A stretch of 64,000 nt of DNA, taken from positions 62,001 to 126,000 of the forward strand of contig WGML01000006.1 in the NCBI GenBank assembly GCA_016125045.1, given 5' to 3'. A program made the position numbers and the translations under genes. The notes below the pieces were generated by a model. That model ran no database searches, was not told the origin of the DNA, and saw only the letters and a program-made list of their open reading frames with translations. Source of the stretch: a bacterium (GTDB taxonomy: Bacteria; Pseudomonadota; Alphaproteobacteria; Caulobacterales; Hyphomonadaceae). Positions 17,078 through 28,674 of this stretch are shown in pieces. Each line of letters begins with the position of its first letter. Within the stretch, counting starts at the first letter, position 1.

Positions 17078-18010
17078 TCAGCCAGGGGAGCCGAGGGCCG
17101 GTGCATCCCCACCCCGCAAGATTGTCTGTTGAACCCAGAGCTTGCGCCGGCCGATCGTCAGTTTCGAGAGCGCCGTCGCCGCAGCTTCCGCCGTAGCGGC
17201 GGAGCCATAAAGCCCGAAACAGGTCGGGCCGCTTCCAGACATTCGGGCGAGCAGCGTGCCCTTTTGCGCGCGCAGCGCTTCGAGCACCTTGCCGACGTCC
17301 GGACAGAGCGAGATCGACGCCGCCTCCAGATCGTTGCGAAACCCCTTGAGCGCCTTGATGAAGTCTATGTCTGTGTCTCCGGTTGGAGCGGGCGTCTCGA
17401 CGAATTTCGCCTTCGTCTGCATCGCGTCGAAGCGCGCGAAGACACGCGGGGTTTCGAGCATGACGCCGGGGTTCACCAACACCGCGTGCAGATCCGGCGC
17501 AGCCGTGGTTTCGAGGCGCTCGCCGGTCCCCCGCATCAGGAGCGGTCGCCCGCGGACACACGCCGGAACGTCCGAGCCCAGCTGAGCCCCCAGCCGCTCG
17601 AGCGCCGCAACCCCGAACCCGAGCGACCACATTTCGTTCAGCACATGCAGCGCAGCCGCCGCATCGGCGGAGCCGCCGCCGACCCCGCCGGCGACAGGGA
17701 GAACCTTGTGAAGCGTCAGCGCCGCCCCGCGCGCCGTCTGTCCGCTCGCCTCGCGCAGCGCCGATGCAGCCGCCATCACCAGATTGTGCGGCGCGTTCTT
17801 CAGCGATTTTGCTCTGGGTCCCTCGATGCTGAGGCTCAGCTGGGGATGGGCCCGCGCCGAAACCCGGTCGGCCGCTCGGGTGTCGGCGAACATGACAAGG
17901 CTGTCGACCGGATGAAGCCCGCCTGCCCCCGGCGTGCCCACATGGATGTAGAGATTGACCTTCGCTGGCGCCCAGGCCGTCTTGAGGCTTGCCGATAATG
18001 TCTGGGTCAT
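17078..18010 (-). CDS. ispE: 4-diphosphocytidyl-2-C-methyl-D-erythritol kinase
   Basis: 310 residues, GHMP kinase fold; phosphorylates CDP-methylerythritol in the MEP isoprenoid pathway. The N-terminal AWAPAKVNLYIHV motif, the ATP loop PVAGGVGGGSADAAAALHVL and the C-terminal LLARMSGSGPTCFGL are all intact. The first codon shares ATGA with the stop of the upstream TPR gene (18007-18010), so the pair is translationally coupled. With polyprenyl synthase and the undecaprenyl-sugar transferase nearby, three isoprenoid-linked steps sit within 4 kb. Confidence 0.96.
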   Translation of the reverse strand: MTQTLSASLKTAWAPAKVNLYIHVGTPGAGGLHPVDSLVMFADTRAADRVSARAHPQLSLSIEGPRAKSLKNAPHNLVMAAASALREASGQTARGAALTLHKVLPVAGGVGGGSADAAAALHVLNEMWSLGFGVAALERLGAQLGSDVPACVRGRPLLMRGTGERLETTAAPDLHAVLVNPGVMLETPRVFARFDAMQTKAKFVETPAPTGDTDIDFIKALKGFRNDLEAASISLCPDVGKVLEALRAQKGTLLARMSGSGPTCFGLYGSAATAEAAATALSKLTIGRRKLWVQQTILRGGDAPALGSPG

Positions 18011-19755
18011 GGAGCGGGCTCCCTCTCTCGCGCCGCGTGATAGGCTGCAGCCGGCTCATCCGGAAGGCCGTCGCTGAGCTTGATCCGCACGGCGGCGTCG
18101 AGTTCCGGATCGGGCGACAGCGTCAGCACCCGCGACCAGGTGAACACCGCCTCTCGGCCCCTGCCGGCGCGCCAGTACGCATCCCCGAGGTGGTCGGCGA
18201 TGACCGGGTGCGCGGGCTCAAGCTCGGCCGCCCGCTCCAGTTCCCTGACCGCCTCTTCATACCGTCCCAACCGGTAATAGGCCCAGCCTAGGCTGTCGAT
18301 GATGTAACCGCGGGTCGGAACCGCCTTGATCGCCCTGCGAATGAGATCGAGCCCCTCTTCGACACGAACGCCCCGGTCGACCCAGGCATAGCCCAGCGAA
18401 TTGAGCACGTCCGGCTCATCCGGAGCGAGCTGCAGCGCCTTCTGAAGATCCTGCTCAGCCTCGGGCCAGCGATCGAGCGCCATCCGCTCGTTCGCACGCA
18501 TGAAGAACACGCGCCAGTCGGAGGAGCCGTCCGCAGCGTCAATCGCCGCGACGCGCGAGAGCGCCGCCTCCGCCTCGGCGTTGCGCCCGAGCAAGCGAAG
18601 CAGGTCCGCCGAGCGCAGCACCATCGACCGCGCGCCTTGCGTCCGCTCGACCGCCTGTTCCGCCGCGGTGACGGCGTCCTCCTCACGGCCCATGCGGCGC
18701 AGAACGCCCGCCGCATCCATGAGCGCCATCGCGCCGAGCGGCCTTGCCGGATCGATCCGTTCCAACATCTCAAGCGCCTCGCTGAGGCGGTTCTGGTCGG
18801 CGAGCGCCTTGGCGAGCGTAAGCCGCGCCCGGTCGAACTCCGGGTCAAGCGCGAGTACCAGCGCAGAATAGAGCGCGGAGGTTTCCGGCCGCGTGGCGAC
18901 GATACTCCGTGACGTCACAGCGTGGAGCGCGGCGGCGGCAAGGCTCCGCCTCGATGCGCGGGGATAGTCGAATGCGTCTCCCCCTTTCAGCGCCCGGGAC
19001 ACGCCAAAAAGCTCAGCGTCGTAGGCGACGAGTTGCGGGTTTGCCTCGAGGACCCGCATGGCTTCCTCGCGCTCGCCAAGGCTTCCAAGAACCTGAACCT
19101 GCGCCAGGATCGCGCCCGGGGTGCGCTGGCCTTGAGAAAGACTCGACTGAAACACGTCCGCAGCCTCCTCCAACCGCCCCGCTGACGCGAGAAAGAGACC
19201 CTTCACAACCTCGAAATCCGCACCCACCCGCCCCTGAGGTTCGTAGTCGTCGATGAGTTGCAGCGCCGCGTCCACATTCCCATCCGACGCAAGGAGCGCC
19301 GCCCGCAACGCGGTCGCGACGTCTTCGTTCAGGGCGCCGAGATCACCGCGCTCCAGCAAAGCCTCGGCGTCGGAAACTCGCCCGGAAACAATGGCCTCGA
19401 TCGCTGCGGCGAGCCTTGCGAAAGGCGACTGCGCAAGAACCTCGGGAGAGGCGTCCGCCGCAATCAACAGCGCCCGTTCCGGCCCGCCGGCGACGAGCGC
19501 GCTCAACACCGCGCTTTCCAACAGCACGGGATCATGGGGCCGTCGCTGGTAGGATCTTTCGTAGAACTGCGCCGCCGCCGCCTGATCACGCGTCAACCCG
19601 GCATACCTAGCCGAAAGCACGTCCGCGTAGTCAGCCGCGGTCGCCGCCCGCTCCGAAGCACCGGGCGCGGGCCAGCGCCCCCCAGCCGAACCGGAACAGG
19701 CGACCGCCAACACGGCCAAAGCGAAACTGGCGACCACTCGACCGGACGACCCCAT
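18007..19755 (-). CDS. TPR-repeat lipoprotein
   Basis: 582 residues starting at ATG 19755. A lipoprotein signal (FALAVLAVAC, Cys at about residue 20) is followed by an all-helical protein of many tetratricopeptide repeats; the clearest are near the C-terminus (DVLNSLGYAWVDRG, IIDSLGWAYYRLGRYEEAVR, VIADHLGDAYWRAGRGREAV). Such proteins are scaffolds for complex assembly; no partner is known. In related alphaproteobacteria a TPR protein often lies between ETF-QO and ispE, which suggests a conserved but unexplained link. It overlaps ispE by four bases and starts 44 bases after the cytochrome gene. Confidence 0.85.
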   Translation of the reverse strand: MGSSGRVVASFALAVLAVACSGSAGGRWPAPGASERAATAADYADVLSARYAGLTRDQAAAAQFYERSYQRRPHDPVLLESAVLSALVAGGPERALLIAADASPEVLAQSPFARLAAAIEAIVSGRVSDAEALLERGDLGALNEDVATALRAALLASDGNVDAALQLIDDYEPQGRVGADFEVVKGLFLASAGRLEEAADVFQSSLSQGQRTPGAILAQVQVLGSLGEREEAMRVLEANPQLVAYDAELFGVSRALKGGDAFDYPRASRRSLAAAALHAVTSRSIVATRPETSALYSALVLALDPEFDRARLTLAKALADQNRLSEALEMLERIDPARPLGAMALMDAAGVLRRMGREEDAVTAAEQAVERTQGARSMVLRSADLLRLLGRNAEAEAALSRVAAIDAADGSSDWRVFFMRANERMALDRWPEAEQDLQKALQLAPDEPDVLNSLGYAWVDRGVRVEEGLDLIRRAIKAVPTRGYIIDSLGWAYYRLGRYEEAVRELERAAELEPAHPVIADHLGDAYWRAGRGREAVFTWSRVLTLSPDPELDAAVRIKLSDGLPDEPAAAYHAAREREPAP

Positions 19756-19799
19756 GGCGACGATGTTGCCCCAGCCGCTCACGCGCTTCAACCTGATCG

Positions 19800-20216
19800 T
19801 CAACGGAGGGAGAGAATGTAGCTCGCCACATCGTCGAGTTCGGTTTCGTTGAGCAGGAATTGCGGCATTGGTGCGTGCGCCGCGGCCATCCATTCCCTGA
19901 GGCTCGCCATGTCCGTCCCCGGCCGATCGGCGACTTCCGCGAACGACGGCGCTTCAACCTCCGGGTCGAGATCAGACGCGGGCGGCGCACCGATGCCGAT
20001 GTCATGGCATGCGACGCAGACATGCCGCGCGAGCGCGGCTCCCCGATGCACTTCTGGTGCCTGAGCCTCCTGCACCTGCGCCGTGGGCGATTGTGGGCCC
20101 GCCCCCGCGTCCGGCGCCGCAACAGCGATCTCCGCGTTGCGACCGTCAGGCGCACAGGCCGCAAGAAATCCCGCGACGGAGACGCAGAACACCGTTTTGG
20201 CGCACCGTTTCAACAT
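19800..20216 (-). CDS. Class I cytochrome c lipoprotein
   Basis: 138 residues. The signal ends FLAAC, giving a lipid-anchored N-terminus at Cys21. One haem site is present: Cys67-Val-Ala-Cys70-His71, with Met117 in HAPMPQF the likely sixth ligand. The C-terminal LNETELDDVASYILSLR helix is typical of small c-type cytochromes that accept one electron in the periplasm. A linker of about 35 Ala/Pro/Gln-rich residues spaces the domain from the membrane. It sits between two TPR lipoproteins and downstream of ETF-QO; a role as periplasmic electron carrier for the respiratory chain is reasonable but unproven. Confidence 0.9.
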   Translation of the reverse strand: MLKRCAKTVFCVSVAGFLAACAPDGRNAEIAVAAPDAGAGPQSPTAQVQEAQAPEVHRGAALARHVCVACHDIGIGAPPASDLDPEVEAPSFAEVADRPGTDMASLREWMAAAHAPMPQFLLNETELDDVASYILSLR

Positions 20217-20276
20217 CGGGCCTCCCGTCGCTCCAACTGGCCGCGAGCGCTCACGTCCGGATGGGCGCCGCCGTGG

Positions 20277-22274
20277 TCAGATCTCGGTCGCTTTCTCGGA
20301 CTGCGACAGTGGCACTTCAGGGGTCGCGCGCAGCGCAGGCGCTGGGGTGGTCAACCCGCTTCGCAGCTTGGCTTCGATGCCTTCCCTGCGATGCTTCGGC
20401 GGCCGGGCGCTCAGCGATTCCCGCCAGCTTTCACGCGCCGCCTCGGTCTCACCGAGCCGCCACTGAACGTCGCCCATATGATCATGCAGCTCCCAATGGC
20501 TGAACGGCGCAAAGGCCTCGATGGCGCGCTCGAGATAGCGGCGGGCCTCCCGGAAGTCTCCGTAGAGATAGTAAGCCCAGCCGATGCTATCGAGCAGGTT
20601 CGGCTCATAGGGCGCGAGGCGGCTCGCCTCCTTGAGCAGCTTGAATCCCTCCTCAAGCTCGGTCTCGCTCGCATGGTCGTCGATCAGCGAATAACCGAGA
20701 TTGTTCATGAGGCCTGTATTGGTCGGCGTCTTCGCGAGCATCTGCCGCATGATGTTCAGCCCTTCCTCCCGGTCGGGCGTTTTGACCAGCATCGAGGCGA
20801 GGTATTGCTGCGTGTTCTCGCTGTCGTCGATCGCAACCGCGTCGCGCGCATACTTCACCGCCTGCGGGACATTGCCCGCCTGGAAGTGAGCGTCGCTCTT
20901 GGAGATCACCGCAAACACCCGTTCACGGTCGGAGAGCTTCGCCTTCAGCGCCTCGTCAATAAGGTCGATCGCCCGGTCCGTATTTCCCGCCGAGGCGAGC
21001 GCTTCGGCAGCGGACAGTTTCGAAAGCGCTCCGGAATCATAACTCAACGCGGCGGCGACCAGTCCCTCGACCGCATCCATCGAACCGAGCTCAAGCGCCG
21101 ACTTCGAGGCGGCGATGAGCAGTTCCGCTGCAAAGTCCCTCGGCGGGTCGCCGATCTGGGCGAGCCTGAGCGCCGACGAAAACTTGCCCTGCGCGTGGAG
21201 GTTGTTGACCTCCGTCAGGCGCACCGGTCCATTGTTCGGGTCGAGGACGAGCGCCGACTGGCGCAGCGCGCTCACAAGGTGATTGAAGGGGGGCTTCGTG
21301 CCCCGCGCCATCACCGCGCCAAGCAGGCCCTGTCTCTCGTCGATTGAGTCCGCCTGATCACCGAGCGCCACTGCCAGCGCGGCATTCAGCGAGCGGACGG
21401 GGGTTCGCTCGGCGCCCTCCTTCGCGTTGCGCAACTGGAGCGCGATGTAGCCATCATCAGGGTCGGCCGCCGCGAGGCGATCCAGGACCGCGATCGCGTC
21501 CCTGTCCCGCTTGATCGACCGAAGGAATTCGGCATGCCGCAGCGCCGCCTTGCGTTCGAACGAGTAGTTCAGCAGCCTGATCAGGTAATCGGGCCGTGCG
21601 GCGTCCTCCGGGCCGGGGGGCTCAAGGACGTCCGGCCCGTCCTCATAGGCCGCAAGCGCGGCGTTCAGGTCGCCCATGCCCTCTAGCAGCAGCGCCAGCT
21701 GGCTGCGCAGCATGACCGGCGGCATCGTGTTGCGCAGGCTGTTCATCGCCGCGATCGCGCGTTCGGGTTCACCGCCGGCGGCAAGCACCCAGGGCTTCAG
21801 GAAGTCAGCGCCGAGGGTTTCAGGTTGGCGGCGTTGTTCGGCCATTCCGTCAAACACCGTCCGGGCGTACCCCACATCACCGGCGGCGAGGCCGTCGATC
21901 ACGGCGAAGCCCCAAGCGCCGGCGTTGGCGTCCGCGGCGTGGTCGGAGCGGATGCGGGCCATGAAGGTCGAAAGGTCGCCAGCCTCGATCATCTGATCGG
22001 GGCCCGCGTCAGCTGGCAGAGGGTCATGCGGCGCCGTCGCCTGCGCATTGGCCGACACGTTCGCGGCAACGTCCGCGGCCCCAGCGGCCCCGGCGACCAG
22101 CGTGTCGCGCGGCAGGTCGGCGCAAGATGAAACCGGCTGCACACCGCCGTCGCCGCGGAAGACATAAATCGTCTTGCAACCGGACGCGCCGAAGACCGAT
22201 GGCCCGACGCCCGCGCAGGCCGATAGCGCCATCAGCGACGCGCCGAGGAGCCATGCAACCGGTCTTGAGTTCAT
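20277..22274 (-). CDS. Large TPR-repeat lipoprotein
   Basis: 665 residues from ATG 22274. The signal peptide WLLGASLMALSAC gives a lipidated cysteine at about residue 19. A second pair of cysteines (ASGCKTIYVF, VSSCADLP) follows in the first 60 residues. The rest is helical repeats; the strongest TPRs are at the C-terminus (LLDSIGWAYYLYGDFREARR, ELHDHMGDVQWRLGETEAAR). Its C-terminal repeats closely resemble those of the TPR lipoprotein at 18007-19755, so the two may be an old duplication with the cytochrome gene between them. It starts 72 bases after ETF-QO on the same strand. Confidence 0.83.
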   Translation of the reverse strand: MNSRPVAWLLGASLMALSACAGVGPSVFGASGCKTIYVFRGDGGVQPVSSCADLPRDTLVAGAAGAADVAANVSANAQATAPHDPLPADAGPDQMIEAGDLSTFMARIRSDHAADANAGAWGFAVIDGLAAGDVGYARTVFDGMAEQRRQPETLGADFLKPWVLAAGGEPERAIAAMNSLRNTMPPVMLRSQLALLLEGMGDLNAALAAYEDGPDVLEPPGPEDAARPDYLIRLLNYSFERKAALRHAEFLRSIKRDRDAIAVLDRLAAADPDDGYIALQLRNAKEGAERTPVRSLNAALAVALGDQADSIDERQGLLGAVMARGTKPPFNHLVSALRQSALVLDPNNGPVRLTEVNNLHAQGKFSSALRLAQIGDPPRDFAAELLIAASKSALELGSMDAVEGLVAAALSYDSGALSKLSAAEALASAGNTDRAIDLIDEALKAKLSDRERVFAVISKSDAHFQAGNVPQAVKYARDAVAIDDSENTQQYLASMLVKTPDREEGLNIMRQMLAKTPTNTGLMNNLGYSLIDDHASETELEEGFKLLKEASRLAPYEPNLLDSIGWAYYLYGDFREARRYLERAIEAFAPFSHWELHDHMGDVQWRLGETEAARESWRESLSARPPKHRREGIEAKLRSGLTTPAPALRATPEVPLSQSEKATEI

Positions 22275-22346
22275 CTGTTTCGCCTTTCTGGTCCGGGCGG
22301 ATGCGCCCGATGTCACGCCAGCCCGACTGTTCAGGGCCGGCGCAGC

Positions 22347-24020
22347 TTACATGTTCGGATAGTTCGGCCCGCCACCCCCTTCGGGCGTTGTCCAGGTGAT
22401 GTTCTGGTTCGGGTCCTTGATGTCGCAGGTCTTGCAGTGGACGCAGTTCTGCGAGTTGATCTGGAAACGCTGCCCCCCCGCCCCGTCGTCGAGCCATTCA
22501 TATACGCCCGCCGGGCAGTATCGGTTAGACGGTCCGCCATAGACGCCGAGTTCGCTGGCCTTCTGCAGATCAAGGTCCTTCACCTTCAGGTGGATGGGCT
22601 GGTCCTCGCCATGATTGGTGAATGAAAATGCGACGTTGGTGAGGCGGTCGAACGACAACACGCCGTCAGGCCTCGGATAATCGATCCGTTTGTGCTTCTT
22701 CGCGGGCTCCAGGGACGCTGCGTCGGACTTGCCATGCTTCAGCGTCCCGAAGGGGGACCAGCCGCCGAACAGGGTGGTGCACCAGTGATCGACCCCGATG
22801 AAGCCGAAGCCGAGGATCGTGCCGTATTGCGACCAGAACGGCTTCGCGTTCCTGACCTTCTTGAGTTCCGTAGCGACCCAGCTTGAAGCGAAGCCCGTCT
22901 CATAGCTCGCAAGCATATCGCCCTCGCGACCGGCGCCGAGCGCCTCGAACGCGGCCTCGGCGGCCAGCATCCCAGTTTTCATGGCGTTGTGGCTGCCCTT
23001 GATGCGCGGCAGGTTCACGAAGCCGGCGGAGCAGCCGATCAGGGCTCCGCCGGGGAAGACGAGCTTCGGAATCGACTGCCAGCCGCCTTCGGTGATGGCC
23101 CGTGACCCATAGGAAATCCGCTGCCCGCCTTCGAGATATTTCGCGATCTCAGGGTGATGCTTGAAACGCTGGAACTCCTGATAGGGCGACAGCCAGGGGT
23201 TCTTGTAATTCAGGTGCACCACGAAGCCGAGCGACACATAGTTGTCGCCGAAATGGTACATGAACGACCCGCCGCCGGTGCGGTTGTCCAGCGGCCAACC
23301 GAATGTGTGCTGCACATAGCCCTTGCGGAACTTCTCCGGCCGGATCTGCCACAGCTCCTTGAGACCGATGCCATATTTCTGCGGCTGTCGCCCCTCATCC
23401 AGCTTGAAGTGCGCGATCAGGCGTTTCGACAACGAGCCGCGCACACCCTCTGCGATCAGCACATATTTTCCGTTGAGTTCCATTCCGGGCTGATAACCGG
23501 GACCGGGCTCGCCGGACTTCTCAAGTCCCATCACGCCGGCGACCACGCCCTTCACCGATCCATCTTCGCGGAAGGTCAGGTCTGAACACGAAAATCCCGG
23601 ATAGATGTCGACGCCCATCGCCTCGGCCTGCTGCGCCAGCCAGCGACACACATTTCCGAGCGATGCGATGTGCATCCCGTGATTCTTGAGCATCGGCGGA
23701 AGCAGAAACCCCGGCACACCGATCGAGCCTTCTGGACCGAGCAGAAGAAACTTGTCCACCTCGACCGGCGTTTCCAGCGGCGCCCCCATCTCCGCCCAGT
23801 CCGGAAACAGCTCATTCATCGCCTTTGGGTCGATCACCGCCCCCGACAGGATATGGGCCCCGACTTCAGACCCCTTCTCGAGAACGACAACGGAAATCTC
23901 CCGGCCGCTGGCGGCGGCAAGCTGCTTCAGCCGGATCGCCGCCGACAGGCCGGCTGGGCCCGCGCCCACGATCACGACATCAAAATCCATAGCGTCGCGC
24001 TGGACGGCGGTGTCAGGCAT
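22347..24020 (-). CDS. Electron transfer flavoprotein-ubiquinone oxidoreductase
   Basis: 557 residues, inner-membrane-associated enzyme passing electrons from reduced ETF (fatty-acid and amino-acid oxidation) to ubiquinone. The FAD-binding start is DVVIVGAGPAGLSAAIRLKQ. The C-terminal 4Fe-4S domain has its four cysteines in RYCPAGVYE and QNCVHCKTCDIKDPNQ. The ubiquinone-binding and membrane-surface region lies in the middle. The length matches family members. I chose ATG 24020 because residues before it are not conserved; a GAGAG site is close. It heads the long minus-strand run and is divergent from the uracil-DNA glycosylase gene (259-base gap with nothing else recognisable). Confidence 0.96.
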   Translation of the reverse strand: MPDTAVQRDAMDFDVVIVGAGPAGLSAAIRLKQLAAASGREISVVVLEKGSEVGAHILSGAVIDPKAMNELFPDWAEMGAPLETPVEVDKFLLLGPEGSIGVPGFLLPPMLKNHGMHIASLGNVCRWLAQQAEAMGVDIYPGFSCSDLTFREDGSVKGVVAGVMGLEKSGEPGPGYQPGMELNGKYVLIAEGVRGSLSKRLIAHFKLDEGRQPQKYGIGLKELWQIRPEKFRKGYVQHTFGWPLDNRTGGGSFMYHFGDNYVSLGFVVHLNYKNPWLSPYQEFQRFKHHPEIAKYLEGGQRISYGSRAITEGGWQSIPKLVFPGGALIGCSAGFVNLPRIKGSHNAMKTGMLAAEAAFEALGAGREGDMLASYETGFASSWVATELKKVRNAKPFWSQYGTILGFGFIGVDHWCTTLFGGWSPFGTLKHGKSDAASLEPAKKHKRIDYPRPDGVLSFDRLTNVAFSFTNHGEDQPIHLKVKDLDLQKASELGVYGGPSNRYCPAGVYEWLDDGAGGQRFQINSQNCVHCKTCDIKDPNQNITWTTPEGGGGPNYPNM

Positions 24021-24279
24021 TCGGTCTCTCGCTTTATCGATCGCCCCCGGGTGACCCCCGGAGGCGGCATGCTCTTTCAGGTGATCCTTAGCGAACGTGG
24101 GAGGCGTGTCTAGGCGATGCGGGCGCGCACCCCGACTTCCGGGCGGCCGTCGTGCGAGCCTCATGCTATGCTGGCGCCAGAAGAACCGGAGCAGCGTCGC
24201 TTACCGGTTGCAGGTTGCCGCCGCGCCGCGGCTGCGCCATCCTGTCCGGTGAACTGCGATCCCCTATCGGACAAGCCAG

Positions 24280-25107
24280 ATGGCGACGCTCCCCCCAATC
24301 GGCGACCTCGCCCGCGCCCGGCGCGCCTATGCCGAGTTCATTGTGGATGTCGGCGCCGCTTCCGCGCACGATCCCGCAATCGTCGCGATGCTGCGTCCGG
24401 CGCGGCCTTCCGCCCCCGCCCGAAACGCGCCCACCACCCGCCCCACCTCGCCGAAGCCGCTCCGCCGCGCGCTCGATCCGGTCGCGGAAGCCCGGACGCT
24501 CGCCGCCGGCGCCGCAACGCTCGACGACCTCAAGACCGTGATCGAGCGGTTCGAACACTGTCCCCTGAAGCATGCGGCGCGAACAACCGTCGTCTGCGAC
24601 GGCGTCTATGACGCGCAGGTCATGGCGGTCGGTGAGGCCCCGGGCCAGGAAGAGGATGCGCAGGGCGTTCCCTTTGTCGGCCGCTCGGGGCGCCTTCTTG
24701 ATGCGATGTTCGCCGCGATCGGGCTCTCCCGCTCGGCGAACCTCTACGTCACCAATCTCATCTTCTGGCGGCCGCCGAACAACCGCGACCCCACGCCGGA
24801 AGAGATCACCCTCTGCGCCCCCTTCGTCCAGCGGCAGATCGCGCTGAAACGGCCAAGGCTGATCATCACCATCGGCAAGCCGGCGACCCAGTCGCTCTTG
24901 AACGTCAATGACGGCATCATGCGTCTGCGCGGGCGACGCATGCCCTACACGCAGGAAGGCTGGCCCGGCCCAACGCCCGCCGTCCCAATTCTCCATCCGT
25001 CCTATCTGCTTCGTCGCCCGCAGGACAAGGCGCGCGCCTGGGCCGACCTGCGCACGATCGCAACGCTGATGGACGAGCTCGGCATTCCCCGCATCGACCC
25101 AATGTGA
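24280..25107 (+). CDS. Uracil-DNA glycosylase, family-4-like, with incomplete Fe-S ligands
   Basis: 275 residues. The UDG fold motifs are clear: VGEAPGQEEDAQGVPFVGRS (catalytic/uracil-binding loop), LYVTNLIFWRPPNNRDP and the C-terminal ILHPSYLLR. Family 4 enzymes bind a 4Fe-4S cluster through four cysteines (CxxC, then C before RPP, then C before PF). Here only Cys94 and Cys179 remain: the first position is Phe91 and the third is Trp163. The protein thus probably lacks the cluster, as reported for a Bradyrhizobium UDG class described as cluster-free. It should still excise uracil from DNA. A 60-residue N-terminal extension is Pro/Ala/Arg rich. Confidence 0.85.
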   Translation: MATLPPIGDLARARRAYAEFIVDVGAASAHDPAIVAMLRPARPSAPARNAPTTRPTSPKPLRRALDPVAEARTLAAGAATLDDLKTVIERFEHCPLKHAARTTVVCDGVYDAQVMAVGEAPGQEEDAQGVPFVGRSGRLLDAMFAAIGLSRSANLYVTNLIFWRPPNNRDPTPEEITLCAPFVQRQIALKRPRLIITIGKPATQSLLNVNDGIMRLRGRRMPYTQEGWPGPTPAVPILHPSYLLRRPQDKARAWADLRTIATLMDELGIPRIDPM

Positions 25108-25125
25108 TCTCACGCCCTCCTTGAT

Positions 25126-25140
25126 GTTCTTGTTTTGTAC
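25126..25140 (+). promoter_or_regulatory. LexA-like operator upstream of the radical SAM gene
   Basis: GTTCTTGTTTTGTAC matches the alphaproteobacterial LexA box GTTC-N7-GTTC at 7 of 8 fixed bases (GTAC in the right half). It lies 46 bases upstream of the radical SAM start codon and 19 bases after the UDG stop. A second small inverted repeat, GGACA-TT-TGTCC at 25155-25166, follows before the AAGGAG ribosome site. Known SOS membership of related radical SAM genes is from memory; control here is inference. Confidence 0.5.
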
Positions 25141-25185
25141 GGATTCCTGAGATAGGACATTTGTCCTCTGCTCAAGGAGTCGTAC

Positions 25186-27584
<2,399 letters not shown>

Positions 27585-27681
27585 GCGCCGTCTCGCGCCG
27601 CGCGCGCCGATGGGCTAAACACCGGTCCGTCCGGGCGAGCCGGGCCAGGATCGACCCTCCCCTGCGCGACCATCGGACCAG

Positions 27682-28674
27682 ATGACCCTTCCCGATCACA
27701 CCCGACACGCCCGCGAGGCCGCTCGCGCAATCGGCGCCGATTTCCACGATCTCGACGCAGGTGAGGGCTCGCTCTTCCGCATTTCCCGCGGCGGACGCGC
27801 CATTGTCCTTGGCGCGGGCAGCGTCTCCGCTTTTCCCCTCAACACCGCGGCGTCGTTCAGCATCGCGCGAGACAAGGCCTACACCAAGGCGGCGCTGCAG
27901 AGCATTGGCCTGCCGGTGATCGAGGGCCGGCTGTTCTTTGCCACAGCCCGCCGCGCCGCCCTGCGCCGCCCGGGACGCGAGGCGTCGGACGCCGCCCCCT
28001 ATGCAGCCCGACTTGGCTGGCCGGTCTTCGCAAAGCCAAACACCGGTTCGCGCGGCGACTTCGCCGAGATCATCTCATCGGCTGCGGACCTCGCGGACTA
28101 CATCGAGCGTATCGCCCCCGCTTATGAAGCCTTCCTGATCGAGCGCCTCGTGGCGGGCGACGAATACCGCGTGCTTGTGAAGGACGGGGTCGCCCTCTTC
28201 GCCGCGCGCAAGGCGGCCCCCTGTCTCATCGGTGATGGAACCGCCTCGATCGCCGCCCTGTTCGAAGGTGACAACGCCCGCCTCGGGGCGCGGGCCCTGT
28301 CGACCCACCGCCCGTCCGCGCTTGCGCTCTCCGGGGAGACCGCCCCCCACCGCATCCCGGCGAACGGTGAGCGCATTCCGCTCGCCGGCCGGCGCAATCT
28401 CTCGTCAGCAGGCGACATTGACGATTTCACACTCACCCCGGCGCCGCCGCTCGCGAGGCTGGCGATCGCATCCGTTCAGGCGATCGGGCTCCGATTTGGC
28501 GGTGTCGACATCTTCGACTCCTCCCCGAGGCAGGATCTGTCTCAGCTGGTCGTGATCGAGGTGAACGGCAATCCCGGCCTCAAGACGCTCGAGCTCCAGG
28601 GGCGGGCTGATCTGGTTCTCGATCTCTGGAGAGGTATGTTGGAGGAGGCCCTCTCCGTGGCCGCGCCCGTCTGA
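27682..28674 (+). CDS. ATP-grasp ligase, cyanophycin-synthetase/glutathione-synthetase-like
   Basis: 330 residues. The ATP-grasp fold is shown by PVFAKPNTGSRGDFAEI (Lys118 and the glycine-rich loop), YEAFLIERLVAGDEYRVLVK, and the Mg-binding IEVNGNPGLK (Glu293, Asn295). GRRNLSSAGDIDDFT and AIGLRFGGVDIFD resemble the ATP-grasp domain of cyanophycin synthetase (CphA) and of GshAB-type ligases. It should form an amide or peptide bond through an acyl-phosphate. No Mur-ligase half is fused, but the next gene supplies one: the stop TGA and the next ATG overlap by one base. Substrate unknown. It starts 97 bases after ccrM. Confidence 0.82.
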   Translation: MTLPDHTRHAREAARAIGADFHDLDAGEGSLFRISRGGRAIVLGAGSVSAFPLNTAASFSIARDKAYTKAALQSIGLPVIEGRLFFATARRAALRRPGREASDAAPYAARLGWPVFAKPNTGSRGDFAEIISSAADLADYIERIAPAYEAFLIERLVAGDEYRVLVKDGVALFAARKAAPCLIGDGTASIAALFEGDNARLGARALSTHRPSALALSGETAPHRIPANGERIPLAGRRNLSSAGDIDDFTLTPAPPLARLAIASVQAIGLRFGGVDIFDSSPRQDLSQLVVIEVNGNPGLKTLELQGRADLVLDLWRGMLEEALSVAAPV

